Both the position numbers and the translations under genes were made by a program. A stretch of 64,000 nucleotides of DNA from Metellina segmentata (taxonomy: Eukaryota > Arthropoda > Arachnida > Araneae > Tetragnathidae), in NCBI GenBank assembly GCA_947359465.1, contig OX375872.1, forward strand, positions 80,335,641 to 80,399,640, in the 5' to 3' direction. Of the stretch, positions 23,018 through 34,394 are shown piece after piece. The notes below the pieces were generated by a model. The model saw only the letters and a list, made by a program, of their open reading frames with translations. It had not been told where the DNA came from and made no database searches. The number at the start of each line of letters is the position of its first letter. The stretch's first letter is position 1.

Positions 23018-24421
23018 TACTGCTGTTTGTAAAAAATGCAACACCATGAAGGAGTCATCAGAATTAAATGAAATTTAACACAAACGGCTTGTATTAGTAC
23101 AAATAAATGAATAAATTTTCAAAACAAAAAAACAATATTAAGTGTCCGAAATCAGTATTTGGTTTAGCCACCACGCGCTGCAATAAGTGCTGCTATACGA
23201 CGTGACATGAAACAGATGTTGAATGTCTGCTTGTGGAAAATAATTCCATATTGTTTGTATGTGCACCCAAAGTTCGTCCTTTGAAGCTGTAGGACGCGAA
23301 TTACGAGCGAGACGATGACGAACCAAATCCCACACTTGCTCAATAGGCGACATATCCGGCGAATAAGCAGGCCAATGAAAAAGTTGCATGTGTTAGGCTG
23401 AAAAGAAGTTTCGAACATTCCTTGCAACATGTGGCCGTGCATTATCCTGTTGAAAGATAGCTCCAGGGATGCCTTGAAGGAAGGGAACGACTTCGGGCTC
23501 TAGCACTTCACGGGCGTACCTGTTGCTATTCAGATTACCCTCAATTCGTAGCAGCTGAGATCGTCCATGATACGAAATCGCACCCCAGACCATAACTCCG
23601 GGTGTTTGGCCACTATGACGTTCGATAACGCACTCTGGAGGGCAGCGTTCACCGGCATAGCGTCTAACACGAATGCGGCCATCATGGTTCCACAAATTAA
23701 AGCGGGATTCGTCAGAAAAGACAACTTGTTGCCAATCAGCCCGCCAGGCTCAAGAGCCCATTGCAGACGCAGCCGTCGATGGTTTGACGTGATGGGGATC
23801 CTGTATAAAGAAATCCTTGCACGCAGTCCACGGTGCAGCAGACGTCGGCGAATTGAAGAAGCTGACATTAGTACACCTGTAGCAGTAGACCAAAGTGCTA
23901 CCAACTGCCTGGAGGAAGCTGCACGGTCATCTACCGCCATGTGAACCAGGTGTCTATCATCGCGCGCTGACGTCTCCTTACGTCGTCCACTCCCAGTTTT
24001 TCGAGCTGTCCGGTGCTCGTCGGTCCACTGCTTCCAAACTCGCAGCACTGTGGAACTGTTCCGCTGCACACGAGCTGCTATTGCGCGATAGGAAAATCCT
24101 CCTTCACGAAGTCCGATGATTCTCCCCCGTTCAAGCTCCGTAAGTTGTTGAAATTTCACCCTATTTCGTCGTGGAGGCATACTTAGGTTTCACTAAACGT
24201 TCGCCACTAAAAAATAACCATGCATTATTTTCAACCTCCCGCTATAGCCCTCTATTTATACGCTTTTAGCATCAGTTCAGAGGGCGCTGCTCACACCACG
24301 CATGCGTTTTGACTCTGAAACTTTACTACTTTGCATAACATCTTATAATTGACAGTTGCTGCAAATTTCATTTCATTCGGATGATTCCTTCATGGTGTTG
24401 CATTATTTACAAACAGCAGTG
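23018..24421 (-). mobile_element. Tc1-like transposon, decayed, opposite orientation
   Basis: A 1404-bp element with nearly identical inverted ends of about 58 bp (ACTGCTGTTTGTAAA, TGCAACACCATGAAGGA, ATGAAATTT in both). The left flank is TA; the right flank is TG where TA is expected. It lies 32 bases from the neighbouring Tc1-like element. The two elements share the subterminal motif TGCAACACC.TGAAGGA, so they belong to related subfamilies. Confidence 0.9.
23164..24180 (-). pseudogene. Tc1-like transposase, frameshifted
   Basis: The - strand start at 24180 gives MPPRRNRVKFQQLTELERGR and two HTH regions. The frame shifts near 23745, just before the first catalytic Asp; in the next frame one reads QVVFSDESRF, then WNHDGRIRVRRYAGERCPPE and FQQDNARPHVARN. 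A stop (TAA) interrupts after RNFFSA; the same frame then continues FHWPAYSPDMSPIEQVW. Counting the stop as one residue there are 34 positions between the second Asp and the Glu, so DD34E. A last shift near 23210 restores the usual ISAARGG-like ending (here IAALIAARGG). It is non-functional. Confidence 0.88.
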
Positions 24422-24423
24422 TG

Positions 24424-25044
24424 TTTCTACGTACCAAAAAATCTATACAAAAGCTTCCGTCCGTAACTCACGTGAATGACTCGCTTTATGTAACACTAAC
24501 TTTATGATTGAATGTGTTCGGGAGAAAATTGTGTTCAAACAATAGTATACAAATCTAGATAAAAAAAATTGTTCTAAAATTTATCTGTAAAAGCTAAAAA
24601 ATCTGGAATTCTAGTTTTACTTCAAAAGAATAAGTAAGGTAAGTATTCAAAAGAATAAGAGGAAGTAAAAGTCTACCCTTCTCTACTGAAATCATACTAT
24701 TTCTTTGCACATTTAACAAACTTGTTGAATAGGTTCTTCAAATTTTGTAAACAGCTCAAGGAATCAGGACCATGTGGGGTTCTTATTTTTAAAGTACTTT
24801 CTAAATTAACTTCAAAAAGCTAGTTTGGAAATAAAACAGTCTGGAGCATAAATTATAAAACTACTTATTACAATAAAAGAACCAAAAATAAATTGTACGT
24901 GAACACTAGATTGTTTACTATTATTAGTGCTTAATAACCACAATTCAGTAAACTTTAAAAACACTTACTAATAAAAAGGATGAGTTTGGTTTTGTGCTAC
25001 CAATCTGTCTATAACAGGCTCTATTTTTATCATAAGCATGCTGA
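24424..25044. other. AT-rich spacer
   Basis: No ORF, SINE or inverted repeat recognised. A short local duplication around AAAAGAATAAG near 24620-24660 is the only pattern seen. Confidence 0.4.
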
Positions 25045-25250
25045 ACCCTCCAAGAAATTTTCAAGATATATCTCGTCCATGAAAATCTGACCAATTTTAT
25101 TAATGACAAAATATCTCGTCATTAAGATATTGCCACATTTTTTTGGGAGATCAAAATCTGGTCAGTTTTCTTTTAATGGCGATGTATATCGATCATCAAG
25201 ATTTGGGCAGTCTTTTGCCAATGACGAGATACAGACATCCTCTATGAGGG
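25045..25250. mobile_element. CGAGATATCTCG-family MITE
   Basis: Starts CCCTCCAAGAAATTTTCAAG after CTGA and ends CTATGAGGG before TTGA, inverted ends with degenerate TTAA flanks. Inside are four degenerate modules of the type CTCGTCATTAAGAT.TG.CCAATTTT.TTAATGACGA in alternating orientation. Confidence 0.7.
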
Positions 25251-25617
25251 TTGAATCTCCAGTTAAAACCATTTGTAGGCGGTTTCTCTTTTTATTTAAA
25301 AGAATTAGTGACAATTCATCACTGTCATGAGTGTCTTTGTGGTCAATCAGATAAGTGCTTTTGGTTTAAATACTTGTAAGCAAAATTTTTCAGGATCGTA
25401 TTGCCCATTCTGATTTATCAAGGCACTCTATTTCCTCTGGGTTCAGCATTGCCCCTTAATTTCTTTGCAGCCCACTTTGAGAAATTGCTTCATATTAGAG
25501 GTGGAACCTGTGACCTTAAATGCGGTCTTTTGTCTGAATCCAAATTTTACAGAACAAATCCTTCTATTTTTATTATTACATTTTTGTTAGCCTCTTATAT
25601 TTTACTGTTATTTTTAG

Positions 25618-25833
25618 CCCTCCGGGTATTTTCGACGAAATATCTCATCCACTTTGATCTAACCAATTTTGCTATTGATGGTATGTATATTGTCATTAAG
25701 ATGTTGCAATTTTTTATGACAAGATCAAGTTCTGGGAAGATTTTTTCTAATGTCTAGATGTCTGGTCCATATCTAGATCAGTTTAGATTTTTTAATGGCG
25801 AGATATCCGCAGCCGAGACAACCACTGGGAGTG
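25618..25833. mobile_element. CGAGATATCTCG-family MITE
   Basis: Left end CCCTCCGGGTATTTTCGACG and right end CGAGACAACCACTGGGAG then TGTTAA form inverted repeats. The interior contains TATCTCATCCACTTTGATCT, CCAATTTTGCTATTGATGG and GGCGAGATATC modules. Length about 216 bp. Confidence 0.7.
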
Positions 25834-26149
25834 TTAAAATGAATATATTTTAAATACCAAAGAATAAAATGAGTTTCAACCCCCAAAATAATCCTCCCAG
25901 ATTAATAAGCTCAATTGAAATATTAGTAAGCCATAAGGGCTAAAATAACGATTTATACGGTCTTGATTTGGTTCTAATGTGACTCTAAAATGTCTGATGA
26001 CTTACCCCACCTGAATAGAGCCTCTACTGTTACGAGGCTGGATGGTAAGAATTCATTAGATCAGTCTGACAACGGTGTACTGTGTCACTATGCTGCATCT
26101 TAACATTCAAATGCTTTCGAACAAAAATCAGACACAACAAAGACAGTTG

Positions 26150-26215
26150 TTGTTGTTGCCGTGCGGGCCATATATGGCCCAATCGGGGGTGCCATTGCCC
26201 CGGAGGGGAACAAAG
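26150..26215 (-). repeat. GGCCATATTTGGCC-family repeat fragment
   Basis: Contains GTTGTTGTTGCCGTGCGGGC and CATATATGGCCCAATC, similar to the core of the copy at 30699. The right side is G/C-rich and diverged. Confidence 0.4.
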
Positions 26216-26305
26216 ACAGTAAAAGATAAATTTACTTTAAAATGAACTTCAAGTTTTCATTTTTTTTTAATTATTAAGTACGTAGTAGTTAGAGAGAGAA
26301 TAATA

Positions 26306-27808
26306 CAGGGTGGTCCCGAATTCATGGTACAAACTTTAATGGTAGGTACAGGACATTGTAACAATGATTTATTGTATAGGAATGTATAGTCGCAAGTGAC
26401 GCGGTGAGGCGTAAACAGGGGAAATAAAAGGAAAGAGAAATGGAGTGATCGGTTGGTATCATTGCCGGTAGAGGGCAGTAGATGTCTAGCCGCTGTTGAA
26501 CATGATGCATCGCAGTAGGGAAAAGCGCCATTCACAATTGTGCTGCCGTAGACGATGGGTGACTTTACGTATGCAGAAAAAGCAGACATGCATTACATGT
26601 ACGGCCGTGCAAATGGTAACGGCAGAGCTGCGTTACGAATGTATCGCGCGGAGTATCCTGATCGACCAATGCCGGATCATAGAATTTTTCAACGGTTACA
26701 TCGTCAACTTTGTGAAACAGGTGCGTTCGACGTCAACAGACATGGCGCTGGTCGAGTAAGAGCTGTACGCACTCCAAGGCTGGAAGAAAGCATCTTGAAC
26801 ATTGTGGCTGATAGACCCGAGTCAAGCACAAGAACTGTTGCGCGTGACGTAGGTGTGAGTCATCAGACTGTATGCAGAGTGTTAAACGAAAATCGCTTAC
26901 ACCCCTTCCATTTTCAGAAAGTACAAGCATTGAATCCGGCAGATTATCCTCGCCGCGTGAACTTCTGCCTGTGGGTGATGCAGCAATGTGCGTTGCAGCC
27001 GGATTTCGTAGATTATGTGCTATTTACAGATGAAGCGACATTTTCACGCGAGGGTGTCTTTAATGCGCACAATTCCCATGTGTGGGCAACCGATAATCCA
27101 CATGCAACGCGTCGACATGCGTTTCAACAACGTTTCAGTATTAATGTGTGGGCTGGTATTGTGAACGACTTTTTGATTGGCCCATACTTACTACCCACGC
27201 GGCTCACTGGCGGAAGCTATCTTATTTTTCTGAAAGAAGTGTTACCACAACTGCTGCATGATGTTCCGATCGCCATTCGTAACCGCATGTGGTTTCAGCA
27301 CGATGGGGCGCCAGCACACTTCAGCATTGATGTACGGAATTACCTGAATGCCACGTTTGGTACTCGATGGATTGGGCGTGGTGGACCAGTCCCTTGGCCA
27401 CCCCGATCTCCCGATTTATCGAGCCTCGATTACTTTTTATGGGGACATCTAAAGCATCTTGTTTATGAGACTCCAGTTGACTCAGATGAGGATCTCGTCG
27501 CTCGCTTATCTGTAGCTGCTGCAGGTGTGCGTGAAATACCAGGCATCTTTGAACGTGTACGCCAATCGCTCCACCGACGCTGTCAAGCATGTATCGATAC
27601 TGGTGGACGCAATTTTGAACAATTACTGTAAACATGACACTTGTCAACAACGCTTTCAATAAAATCTTTGTTTTTCCTTTCGGCCGTTATTTCCCCTGTT
27701 TTCGCCTCACCGCGTCACTTGCGACTGTACATTCCTATACAATAAATCATTGTTACAATGTCCTGTACCTACCATTAAAGTTTGTACCATGAATTCGGGA
27801 CCACCCTG
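26306..27808 (+). mobile_element. Intact DD41D mariner-superfamily transposon
   Basis: A 1503-bp element with TA on both sides (26304-26305, 27809-27810). The terminal inverted repeats are 122 bp each (26306-26427 and 27687-27808) and I find only two mismatches between them (one at TGTATAGTCGC versus TGTACAGTCGC, one in GGCGTAAACAGGGG). Tips are CAGGGTGGTCCCG. The internal gene is uninterrupted. Near-identical ends plus an open gene suggest a recent insertion and possibly an active copy. Confidence 0.95.
26555..27631 (+). CDS. DD41D transposase, intact
   Basis: A 358-residue transposase. Residues 1-60 (start MGDFTYAEKADMHYMYGRAN) match the helical DNA-binding region often labelled DUF4817 in arthropod proteins. 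Residues 85-125 form a helix-turn-helix (STRTVARDVGVSHQTVCRVL). The DDE/D core has D159 in VLFTDEATF, D250 in FQHDGAPAHF and D292 in SPDLSSLDYFLWG; I count 41 residues between D250 and D292, hence DD41D. It would bind the 122-bp ends and cut and paste at TA. The ATG at 26555 gives the full family N-terminus. A poly(A) signal AATAAA lies at 27658-27663, inside the element. It is much richer in G+C than its flanks, as expected for a recent arrival. Domain names are from memory; the motifs are seen directly. Confidence 0.93.
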   Translation: MGDFTYAEKADMHYMYGRANGNGRAALRMYRAEYPDRPMPDHRIFQRLHRQLCETGAFDVNRHGAGRVRAVRTPRLEESILNIVADRPESSTRTVARDVGVSHQTVCRVLNENRLHPFHFQKVQALNPADYPRRVNFCLWVMQQCALQPDFVDYVLFTDEATFSREGVFNAHNSHVWATDNPHATRRHAFQQRFSINVWAGIVNDFLIGPYLLPTRLTGGSYLIFLKEVLPQLLHDVPIAIRNRMWFQHDGAPAHFSIDVRNYLNATFGTRWIGRGGPVPWPPRSPDLSSLDYFLWGHLKHLVYETPVDSDEDLVARLSVAAAGVREIPGIFERVRQSLHRRCQACIDTGGRNFEQLL

Positions 27809-27810
27809 TA

Positions 27811-28398
27811 TACTTATTTTCTAGTATATCTAATTGAAGTTTCTTGAATGGTGCCTCATTTGATTACAGCTAAATTAGTGCTATTTTCCAACATGTTAAG
27901 GTTCCCCACCCCTGCTCTATAATATATTCAATGCTATAATGGTTTAGATTAAGTTTAAATGTAGTAATAATTATACTATTTTTTCAGATCGATCCTCCTT
28001 TACAGTATATTTTTTATCAATGATTACAATCTGCAGTAGGGGTATTTGAATGAGTAGGGATATTAGGATTAGTAAACGCAATAACCGTACCCCTCTCTCA
28101 TTGATTGAAATGATGAGATCTGTCCGAGCTAATTTGAAAAACGTGAATTTGAAGTAATCCCCTACAAAACTGTATTATTGTCAGCGCTCCTTCCCCCAAT
28201 CAATACCTTCACCCTTCTTCAAACCAATACAAATGGTAAACTTTCGTGACAATCCGGCTCGCACCACCTCATGAAGTTATGCATCACTAATTTAGACATT
28301 TTGTATAGCACAATGCTTGTTTTTTACTGTAGACGAACGTGGATCCGGGATCCGCGTTGCTCTAGTGTAAAACGAGAAGAAGGTAACCATGATTACAT
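27811..28398. other. Unrecognised spacer
   Basis: AT-rich, with no coding sequence or repeat that I can name. Confidence 0.35.
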
Positions 28399-28402
28399 TT
28401 AA

Positions 28403-28636
28403 TCTACCAAGTATTTCGACGAGATATCTCGTCCATCTAGATGTGGTCAGTTTTACTGATGATGAGATACCTCTCGTCTAGAGAAAATTACCCTACTTCC
28501 AGGGGCATGAAAATCCAAGTAGGAAAAACAAAGTTTTCCTTGCCCAGAATTGATGACAGTTTAGAACAGGTTTTTGCACATGAGACTGGCTACTACAGAA
28601 CAGTTTTCGACTCGAATTTAAACTACCTAGAGGATA
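28403..28636 (-). mobile_element. CGAGATATCTCG-family MITE, long form
   Basis: After TTAA at 28399-28402 the sequence runs CTACCAAGTATTTCGACGAG, then ATATCTCGTCCATC. Read on the other strand the interior matches the copies at 30141, 47251 and 56661: ACTGGTTTTTG-like and GTGCAAAAACCTGTTC, then TTGTTTTTCCTACTTGGATT. The right end CTACCTAGAGGATAA is degenerate. The small ORFs inside it are chance. Confidence 0.6.
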
Positions 28637-28639
28637 AGG

Positions 28640-30140
28640 GGGCCTAGTGTTAGAAATGATCGTTCGATACGGATAGGTCTTTATGAAAGTGAGATATGAA
28701 TTTTTTCTAAGTACTTGCCTGAGTCGAGAAAATTATTTTTATATCACCATGCAGAATACCTTCTTGCATTAAAGCATAAAAATGGACTGAGAATTGAAAA
28801 CTCATGACAGAATATTTTATCTGAAATGCCATGCAATGCGTCCAGTAGGACACAGAAATATAACATCTCGGAATATAACAGAATTGTGCGCAGTTTTACA
28901 GGAAGTATGGTGTTCAATACCTTCAGTGTACTTCCATAAGCTCGCGGAGTTCATACCATGTCGTACTTATGCAGTTTTACGCTCCCGTGGGAAGCTTTCC
29001 AACTAGTGTAGTCATTTCCCTGGCACTTCAATGTATATTTGATCATTTCTTTTATCTTATTAAATAAAGATGGCAGCACGAGTAACGAAACTGTGACTAA
29101 GTTTTCTGAGAATATAGTCAAATCAAAACATATTTATGTATATAAGAAACGCAAAGTTTTAAATCAAAAATATATCAGAATGAAAAAAAAAAATTCCATT
29201 TTCATTCATTCATGATGAACTCACATGTATGATTGAACATATGCAAGAAAAAATTAGACGACACTCTTTATTCTCTCTTTTATGCAAATTCAAAGGCATC
29301 ATTCAATGGGGGATATTTGGTATTTTTTAAATTAAAGTCACACTGGAGCAACACCAAACGGGCTACCATTCAATGGAAAAAAAATATCTGAAACTTGTTA
29401 AAAATGTGCAACGGACCATCTTTATATTAAATAGAGCATGTAGTTCAGATATTCCAAAGTAAAAACCAATGTTGGCGCGAATTTTGAATGTATTCACATT
29501 TAATCTCGATTCCAAGTTTGTAGTAATTTGGACCAATCGTTTCTAGATTATGAATGAAAAACATTTGAAGAACGTAACAATAAATTATTCCCAAAAAATT
29601 ATTTTCCAAGTCTTCCAAATAATCTTCCAGTCACGATGAAACTTTATTATGCCCTTTTTAATGAACTCAAACAAAATATACGAATAATGTTTCTTTTAAA
29701 AGTTAATTTTTAATATACAATATTTATCATAAAATTAACATTTCAAAAATTATCAATAACAACCTGCATATATTTTGGTGAAAATTGATTCGTGACTTTT
29801 ATTTGACTATACAAAATTTCGGCTCTTTTCTCCAAGTAAAAGAAAGATACTTATTTTTGAAAAAGTGGATAAAAATAGCGAAAATTAAATTTATTAGTGA
29901 AAAACTCTATTACCATAATGTTTGTATTAATTGAGCAATCTGTGAGGTGTAGATGGCGAAGGTTTCATTCCCTCTGTGCATATTTCTAACTTCTGTGTCA
30001 GTGTTCTTTCACTGTGTGTCAGATAACGGACAATTTGTTCGTTCATAACCTGACCGCTAAAATTCACTGCAACCAACCAACTAACATAACCGTATAAATT
30101 GATGCTCAAATTTTGACTGGGGCTATTATTAGTTCGCACA
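28640..30140. other. Unrecognised DNA with a SINE tail fragment
   Basis: Mostly AT-rich without recognised genes. At 29332-29372 a short piece (GTCACACTGGAGCAACACC, AAACGGGCTA) is a - strand fragment of the SINE tail. Confidence 0.4.
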
Positions 30141-30364
30141 ATACTCTAGTTTACTATGAAAACTCTCCAGTAGTGGCCTGCCTCTGATGCAAAAACCTAT
30201 TCCAAACTGTCACCAGTTCCATGCAAGGTATAATTTGTTTTTCCTACGTAGATATTTATTCCCTTTGGTAGTAATAGGGTAGATTTGCCTGGATAAGTAT
30301 ATCGTCATTAATAAAACTGATCAGATCTAATTGGACAAGATATCTCGTCGAAACTATTGGAGGG
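30141..30364 (+). mobile_element. CGAGATATCTCG-family MITE, long form
   Basis: Interior GCCTCTGATGCAAAAACCTA, CAAACTGTCACCAGTTC, GCAAGGTATAATTTG and GGTAGTAATAGGGTAG is shared with the copies at 47251 and 56661. The right end reads GACAAGATATCTCGTCG, AAACTATTGGAGGG, then TTAA at 30365-30368. The left end is approximate. Confidence 0.65.
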
Positions 30365-30483
30365 TTAAATTTGATCATGGCTACCTTAAGCTTATTTACA
30401 CTAGAGCGACGCGGACGCAGAGTGGGCCGGGATCGGACTCGCCGGACAATCAGTGAGGAAAAAGTAGTCATCCCACCTATCAA

Positions 30484-30594
30484 TCACTGATATCTCGCCT
30501 CTAGCAAAACTAGATGCTGATGGACAAGGCATCTTGTCATTAGCAAAATCAACCCGATCTAGGATGAGATATCTCATCGAAACCACTTGTAGTG
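30484..30594. mobile_element. CGAGATATCTCG-family MITE, partial
   Basis: Two to three modules (CTGATATCTCGCCTCTAGCA; GGACAAGGCATCTTGTCATT; GATGAGATATCTCATCG) followed by AAACCACTTGTAGTG and TTAA. The left inverted end is missing. Just before it, 30390-30450 has a GAGCGACGCGG-type stretch that may be a ruined SINE tail. Confidence 0.6.
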
Positions 30595-30698
30595 TTAAAT
30601 AAAAATTTCAAACATTTCCCTTCAAAGATTATGGTAAACATCAGCCAGTTTCATATTCACGATTTACTGATTTGAACTTCAACATGTCTATCTTATTG

Positions 30699-30930
30699 GC
30701 TGGTTGGTTTTGGGTTTTATGGCGCAAAGGCCATATTTGGCCAAGCTGTGCCAAACACAAGGCATATAATGTCTAGTAACTGTGAGAAGAAAAGATGGAA
30801 TGGAGAAAGTAGAGCAACACGTCGTGGACATCCTCCTGTTTACTAGAGACAGCAAACACCATGGGAAAATAATGCATCACTTGGGTACCTAGGGTGCGTG
30901 AAGCCCGTATACACTAAAGAACATGCGTCC
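30699..30930 (-). repeat. GGCCATATTTGGCC-family repeat, longest copy
   Basis: Begins GGCTGGTTGGTTTTGGGTTT, then ATGGCGCAAAGGCCATATT and GGCCAAGCTGTGCCAAACAC, and about 180 bases later CACTTGGGTACCTAGGGTG. The copy at 41385-41545 in the opposite orientation shares both the first block and the CACTTGGGTACC block in the same order, so this is one element of at least 200 bp. Orientation is arbitrary; I cannot name the class. Confidence 0.65.
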
Positions 30931-32130
30931 CTCGGGGGCTCCCTTATTGCCAACCCCTATTTAACTATTCCCTCAAACCAATGAATGATATTGAAGGTAT
31001 GCTTCGAAACATTAAATCAGAGCTTGACTTTCAGTCTTGTACTTTTACAACCAAATCTAGTAAGTATACCTGTATAATTTATATGAACATGTATTATGCA
31101 GTTAGCCAGAGACTCCATGTCATGGAGTTAGGCCAAGTTCCCATGTATGGACGAGTAGCCCATCCTTTGGTTTTGATGGATTGGAAGCGAGAGTTCTCAC
31201 CTGTAAACAATTTTAATTGAGATCTAACAATTTACAGATGAAGCTATACACAATGGAAATGGAAACAATTTGGTAATTGACAGTTCATGGAAACTACACC
31301 CATGGCATCGTCATCTGTGTCTGGTTCTGACCCTTCTCCTGCGTAGGTGTTTTCGCCTCGAGTGCTGGCTAGATCCTCATTGGTTACTCTTGTCCAATGA
31401 CTGGCCTGCTGATAGGAATTATGTTGTTGCTAGGGTTTTAGTTCAGCAGTTGATGCAATGATAGTTCTGGTTGCGTATTCCGTTTTCTTCATGGCTGACG
31501 CAAGAGTCTTCCTGATTGCGTATATCTTATGTGACATAGTACATGAACTTAAGGAATCTGTTAAGTACGGATATTCATTCCTGTATGGCTCATAGGTTGA
31601 TTCCTCCGCGTGGGAAAATAATGAGTACCGGTGGGACTGCCGGTGTGACAACCAACGAGTTATCAACGAGTGGTGGATTTTTCAGCTTTGGATTTTTTTG
31701 TTTTACTAGTCATCGATCACCAAACTCTCGGAGAGTTGATGGTCTGTTGATATCCCACTCTTTATATCGCTAGTACCATTTTCCAACTATATTACGAGCC
31801 TCACCTTTCACTTTTCGCTCTCCCATACAACTTTTTTGTAAGCTAAAGCTTTATAAATTCATAGTTTAAGAAATATTAAAGTTAATTATTTAGTCATAAT
31901 GGATTGTGATCTTTAACTTATTTACTTTGTAACATAAATTACTATTGTGCATAGGTTAGCACCACCAACGAGATTGATCAGTGTTGAGCATGTAGCATCG
32001 AGGGAAAGAAATATCTCTTCCTTCAATTCACGAACCCCAAACTTTTACAGAATCCCTAGATGGCAAAGCCAAAATTATCAAACTACTCTTATCTGTCTTA
32101 AGATTGACTTTATAAATAAAATTTATTATC
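30931..32130. other. Higher-GC stretch, no gene recognised
   Basis: Several ORFs of 60-80 codons lie here on both strands (for example 30981-31220 +, 31270-31461 +, 31430-31666 -), but none has a domain that I recognise and none has obvious splice partners. The stretch 31270-31760 is richer in G+C than its surroundings and could be a decayed element or LTR; I cannot show it. Confidence 0.3.
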
Positions 32131-32134
32131 TCTT

Positions 32135-32495
32135 CAAGTAGAGGTCTTGTCTCTCACGGTTTTACCAATTTTGCTAATGATAAGATATCTCGTCTTCAAG
32201 AAATTGCCGATTTTTTATGATGACGAGATCAAGATATGGTTAGGTTTCTTCTAATGAGAAAATATCTCATCCATCAAGATTTGACCACTTTTGAAAATGA
32301 CAAGATATCTCGTTCATCAAGATCTGACCAATTTCGCTAATGGGCGAGATGTCTCGTCAATAAGATACTTGATTTTTGATGATGACAATATCAAGATCTA
32401 AATAAGTTTATTCTAACGACGAGATATTTCGTACATCAAGTTCTGATCAGTCTTTTTAATGATAAGAATCCTCGTGGAGATGACCACCTGGACGG
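32135..32495. mobile_element. CGAGATATCTCG-family MITE, largest copy
   Basis: About 360 bp holding some eight modules in alternating orientation, such as GATAAGATATCTCGTCTTCA, ATCTCATCCATCAAGATTTG, CAAGATATCTCGTTCATCAA and ACGAGATATTTCGTACATC. The right end GATGACCACCTGGACGG runs into TTAA at 32496-32499. The left end near 32135 is degenerate. More modules than in any other copy in the window. Confidence 0.7.
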
Positions 32496-33329
32496 TTAAC
32501 ATACTCATTAAATGACATCATCTCTTTGATGAATAATTTTTTCATAAAAACCTGTTTCAAACTAGAAGGGAAAATCGATTTTAAAATACGAAAGAAAAAT
32601 TGAGCCTGATTTATTTGTAAATTCTACGTAATGGAAATTTTGATATTAAAAATAATATTTTAAAACGACCGTTACTGGGAACGCGGTGTTCGAATATTTT
32701 TCTAAAGAATAATAAAACTGTACACGCATATTTACTAATGTATTAAGTAGAAGGATTCATCTTCAGTGTTGTTTAGTTTTGGAAATCCTAACATATAGCA
32801 CTGAAAAATGTTACCGATTTATAAATAAATTTACTGCCTTCGGCCTTCGTTACTGTTTATGAACACTCAGAGTAAACATGTATCATTTTTGCTGGTTTAG
32901 ATATAACGTAGTGTGTTCGAAATGAATGTAATTTGTCATTACTTATTTTATGAAAAAATTTTCTTCCCAACATTAAGTTATTTCAAACTCGGAGAGTTTT
33001 TATTTTAATCTTACGAATTTAAAGGTATTTCTCAAAAGAACTCATGCTACTTTACTGCATCTAATTCTAAGTTTCTTGCTTGCTATGATTTACGTGTTGT
33101 CTACACTGAATTTATAGAATCCGGAATAAATATAAGCATGCCTGCAGGTTATCTCAAGAGGTCATATAGAAAACTTAATAAGAATGTGGCGACGCGAACA
33201 CACGCACAATGATCCCAGTACTTTTCGTAGAAAATTTAAGAACTGGTTTTGCACTGCAAAAAAGAAGGCAAGAAAATAGTTTTTCAAATGTAATCTGAAT
33301 TGTTCTGCTTAATTACACACAAATTGGTA

Positions 33330-33965
33330 TAGGCGCGTTTAAATAAATGCGTAACGACTTTATAGAAACTAAATATATTCTCAAATCTAAAAATGACTAA
33401 TGCCAATTTAACCCCAGTGGCTTATTTATAATTATGCACATTTCTTGCTTTCCAAACATTGCTACACTGCTGCTCAAATGTATATGTTTTATGTAAGTGA
33501 ATATGTATTGTAACGGATTGTGTGTATTTTGTTTAAATACACATAAATTTGTACAAACGTGAAGGAAATAATTCGTAATGACTTGATACAAAATAAATAT
33601 GTACCCAATAAAAATTATTCGGAATAACCCGTTGTGTTGGTCAAGCGCGACGTAAATTCAACTACCTACCTGCCACCTAGAAATGATTAATATCAATTTT
33701 GACCTCTATAACTCATGCGCATTTTATGCTTTCCAAACAATGCTAAGCGACTACTCAAATGGATATGTATTGTAATGGATTGTGATTATTTTGTTTAAAT
33801 ACACATAAATTTGTATATGCGCATTTGTATAAATTTGTAATGACTTGATACAAAAAAATGTGCACCCTTCTCTAAAAATGATTAATGCCAATTCTAACCT
33901 CGGTAACTCATACGCATTTCATGCTTTCCGAAAATTGCTGAGCGACTGTTCAAACGGATACAGTT
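33330..33965. repeat. Tandem array of ~194-bp units with a SINE-tail insertion
   Basis: The block AAATGATTAATGCCAATT ... CATGCTTTCCAAA ... AAATGTATATG ... TTTAAATACACATAAATTTG ... TAATGACTTGATACAAAA starts near 33390, 33682 and 33876, with a partial unit before. The first interval is about 98 bases longer because a SINE 3' tail (ACCCGTTGTGTTGGTCAAGC, 33627-33670) is inserted. Small ORFs here are incidental. Confidence 0.75.
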
Positions 33966-34394
33966 CCTATAATTGCTTTCCATTTGTGTTTGTTTATCCA
34001 AGCTTCAGCTCTTTAAGACTTATAAATATTCCAACAGCGACTCGTCGAATGGTGGGACGCAGATTTATCTTTTTTTATTTATTTTTACTTCTGTCATTTG
34101 TTGAAGTCGTTTCGAAAACTTTCAACCCATCTATCGGTAAACGATTCATTTAAAATTCAATTACACGCCTCTAGGGATCTGGAGAGAAGTGCTTTAGGAA
34201 ATACTCTTGTTCCGATTTCTAAATGGCAAGTCGATTTGAAATCATTTATCTTTTGGATTCCTGTAAATTACAAAATTTATTCGAAGTGATTAAAACCGAA
34301 TTTATTATTTTCAATATTGTAGAATAGACTACGGAGTACAATTGTTTTTTTATTCTAAATCACATATTTAATATATCCACTGCTTTTTTTAATA

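Noticed and set aside
26257..26589. 110-codon ORF on the - strand
   Set aside because: It lies antisense across the terminal inverted repeat of the DD41D element and has no domain.
30981..31461. ORFs at 30981-31220 and 31270-31461 as candidate host exons
   Set aside because: No domain, no convincing splice sites in phase, and the region begins in a dispersed repeat.
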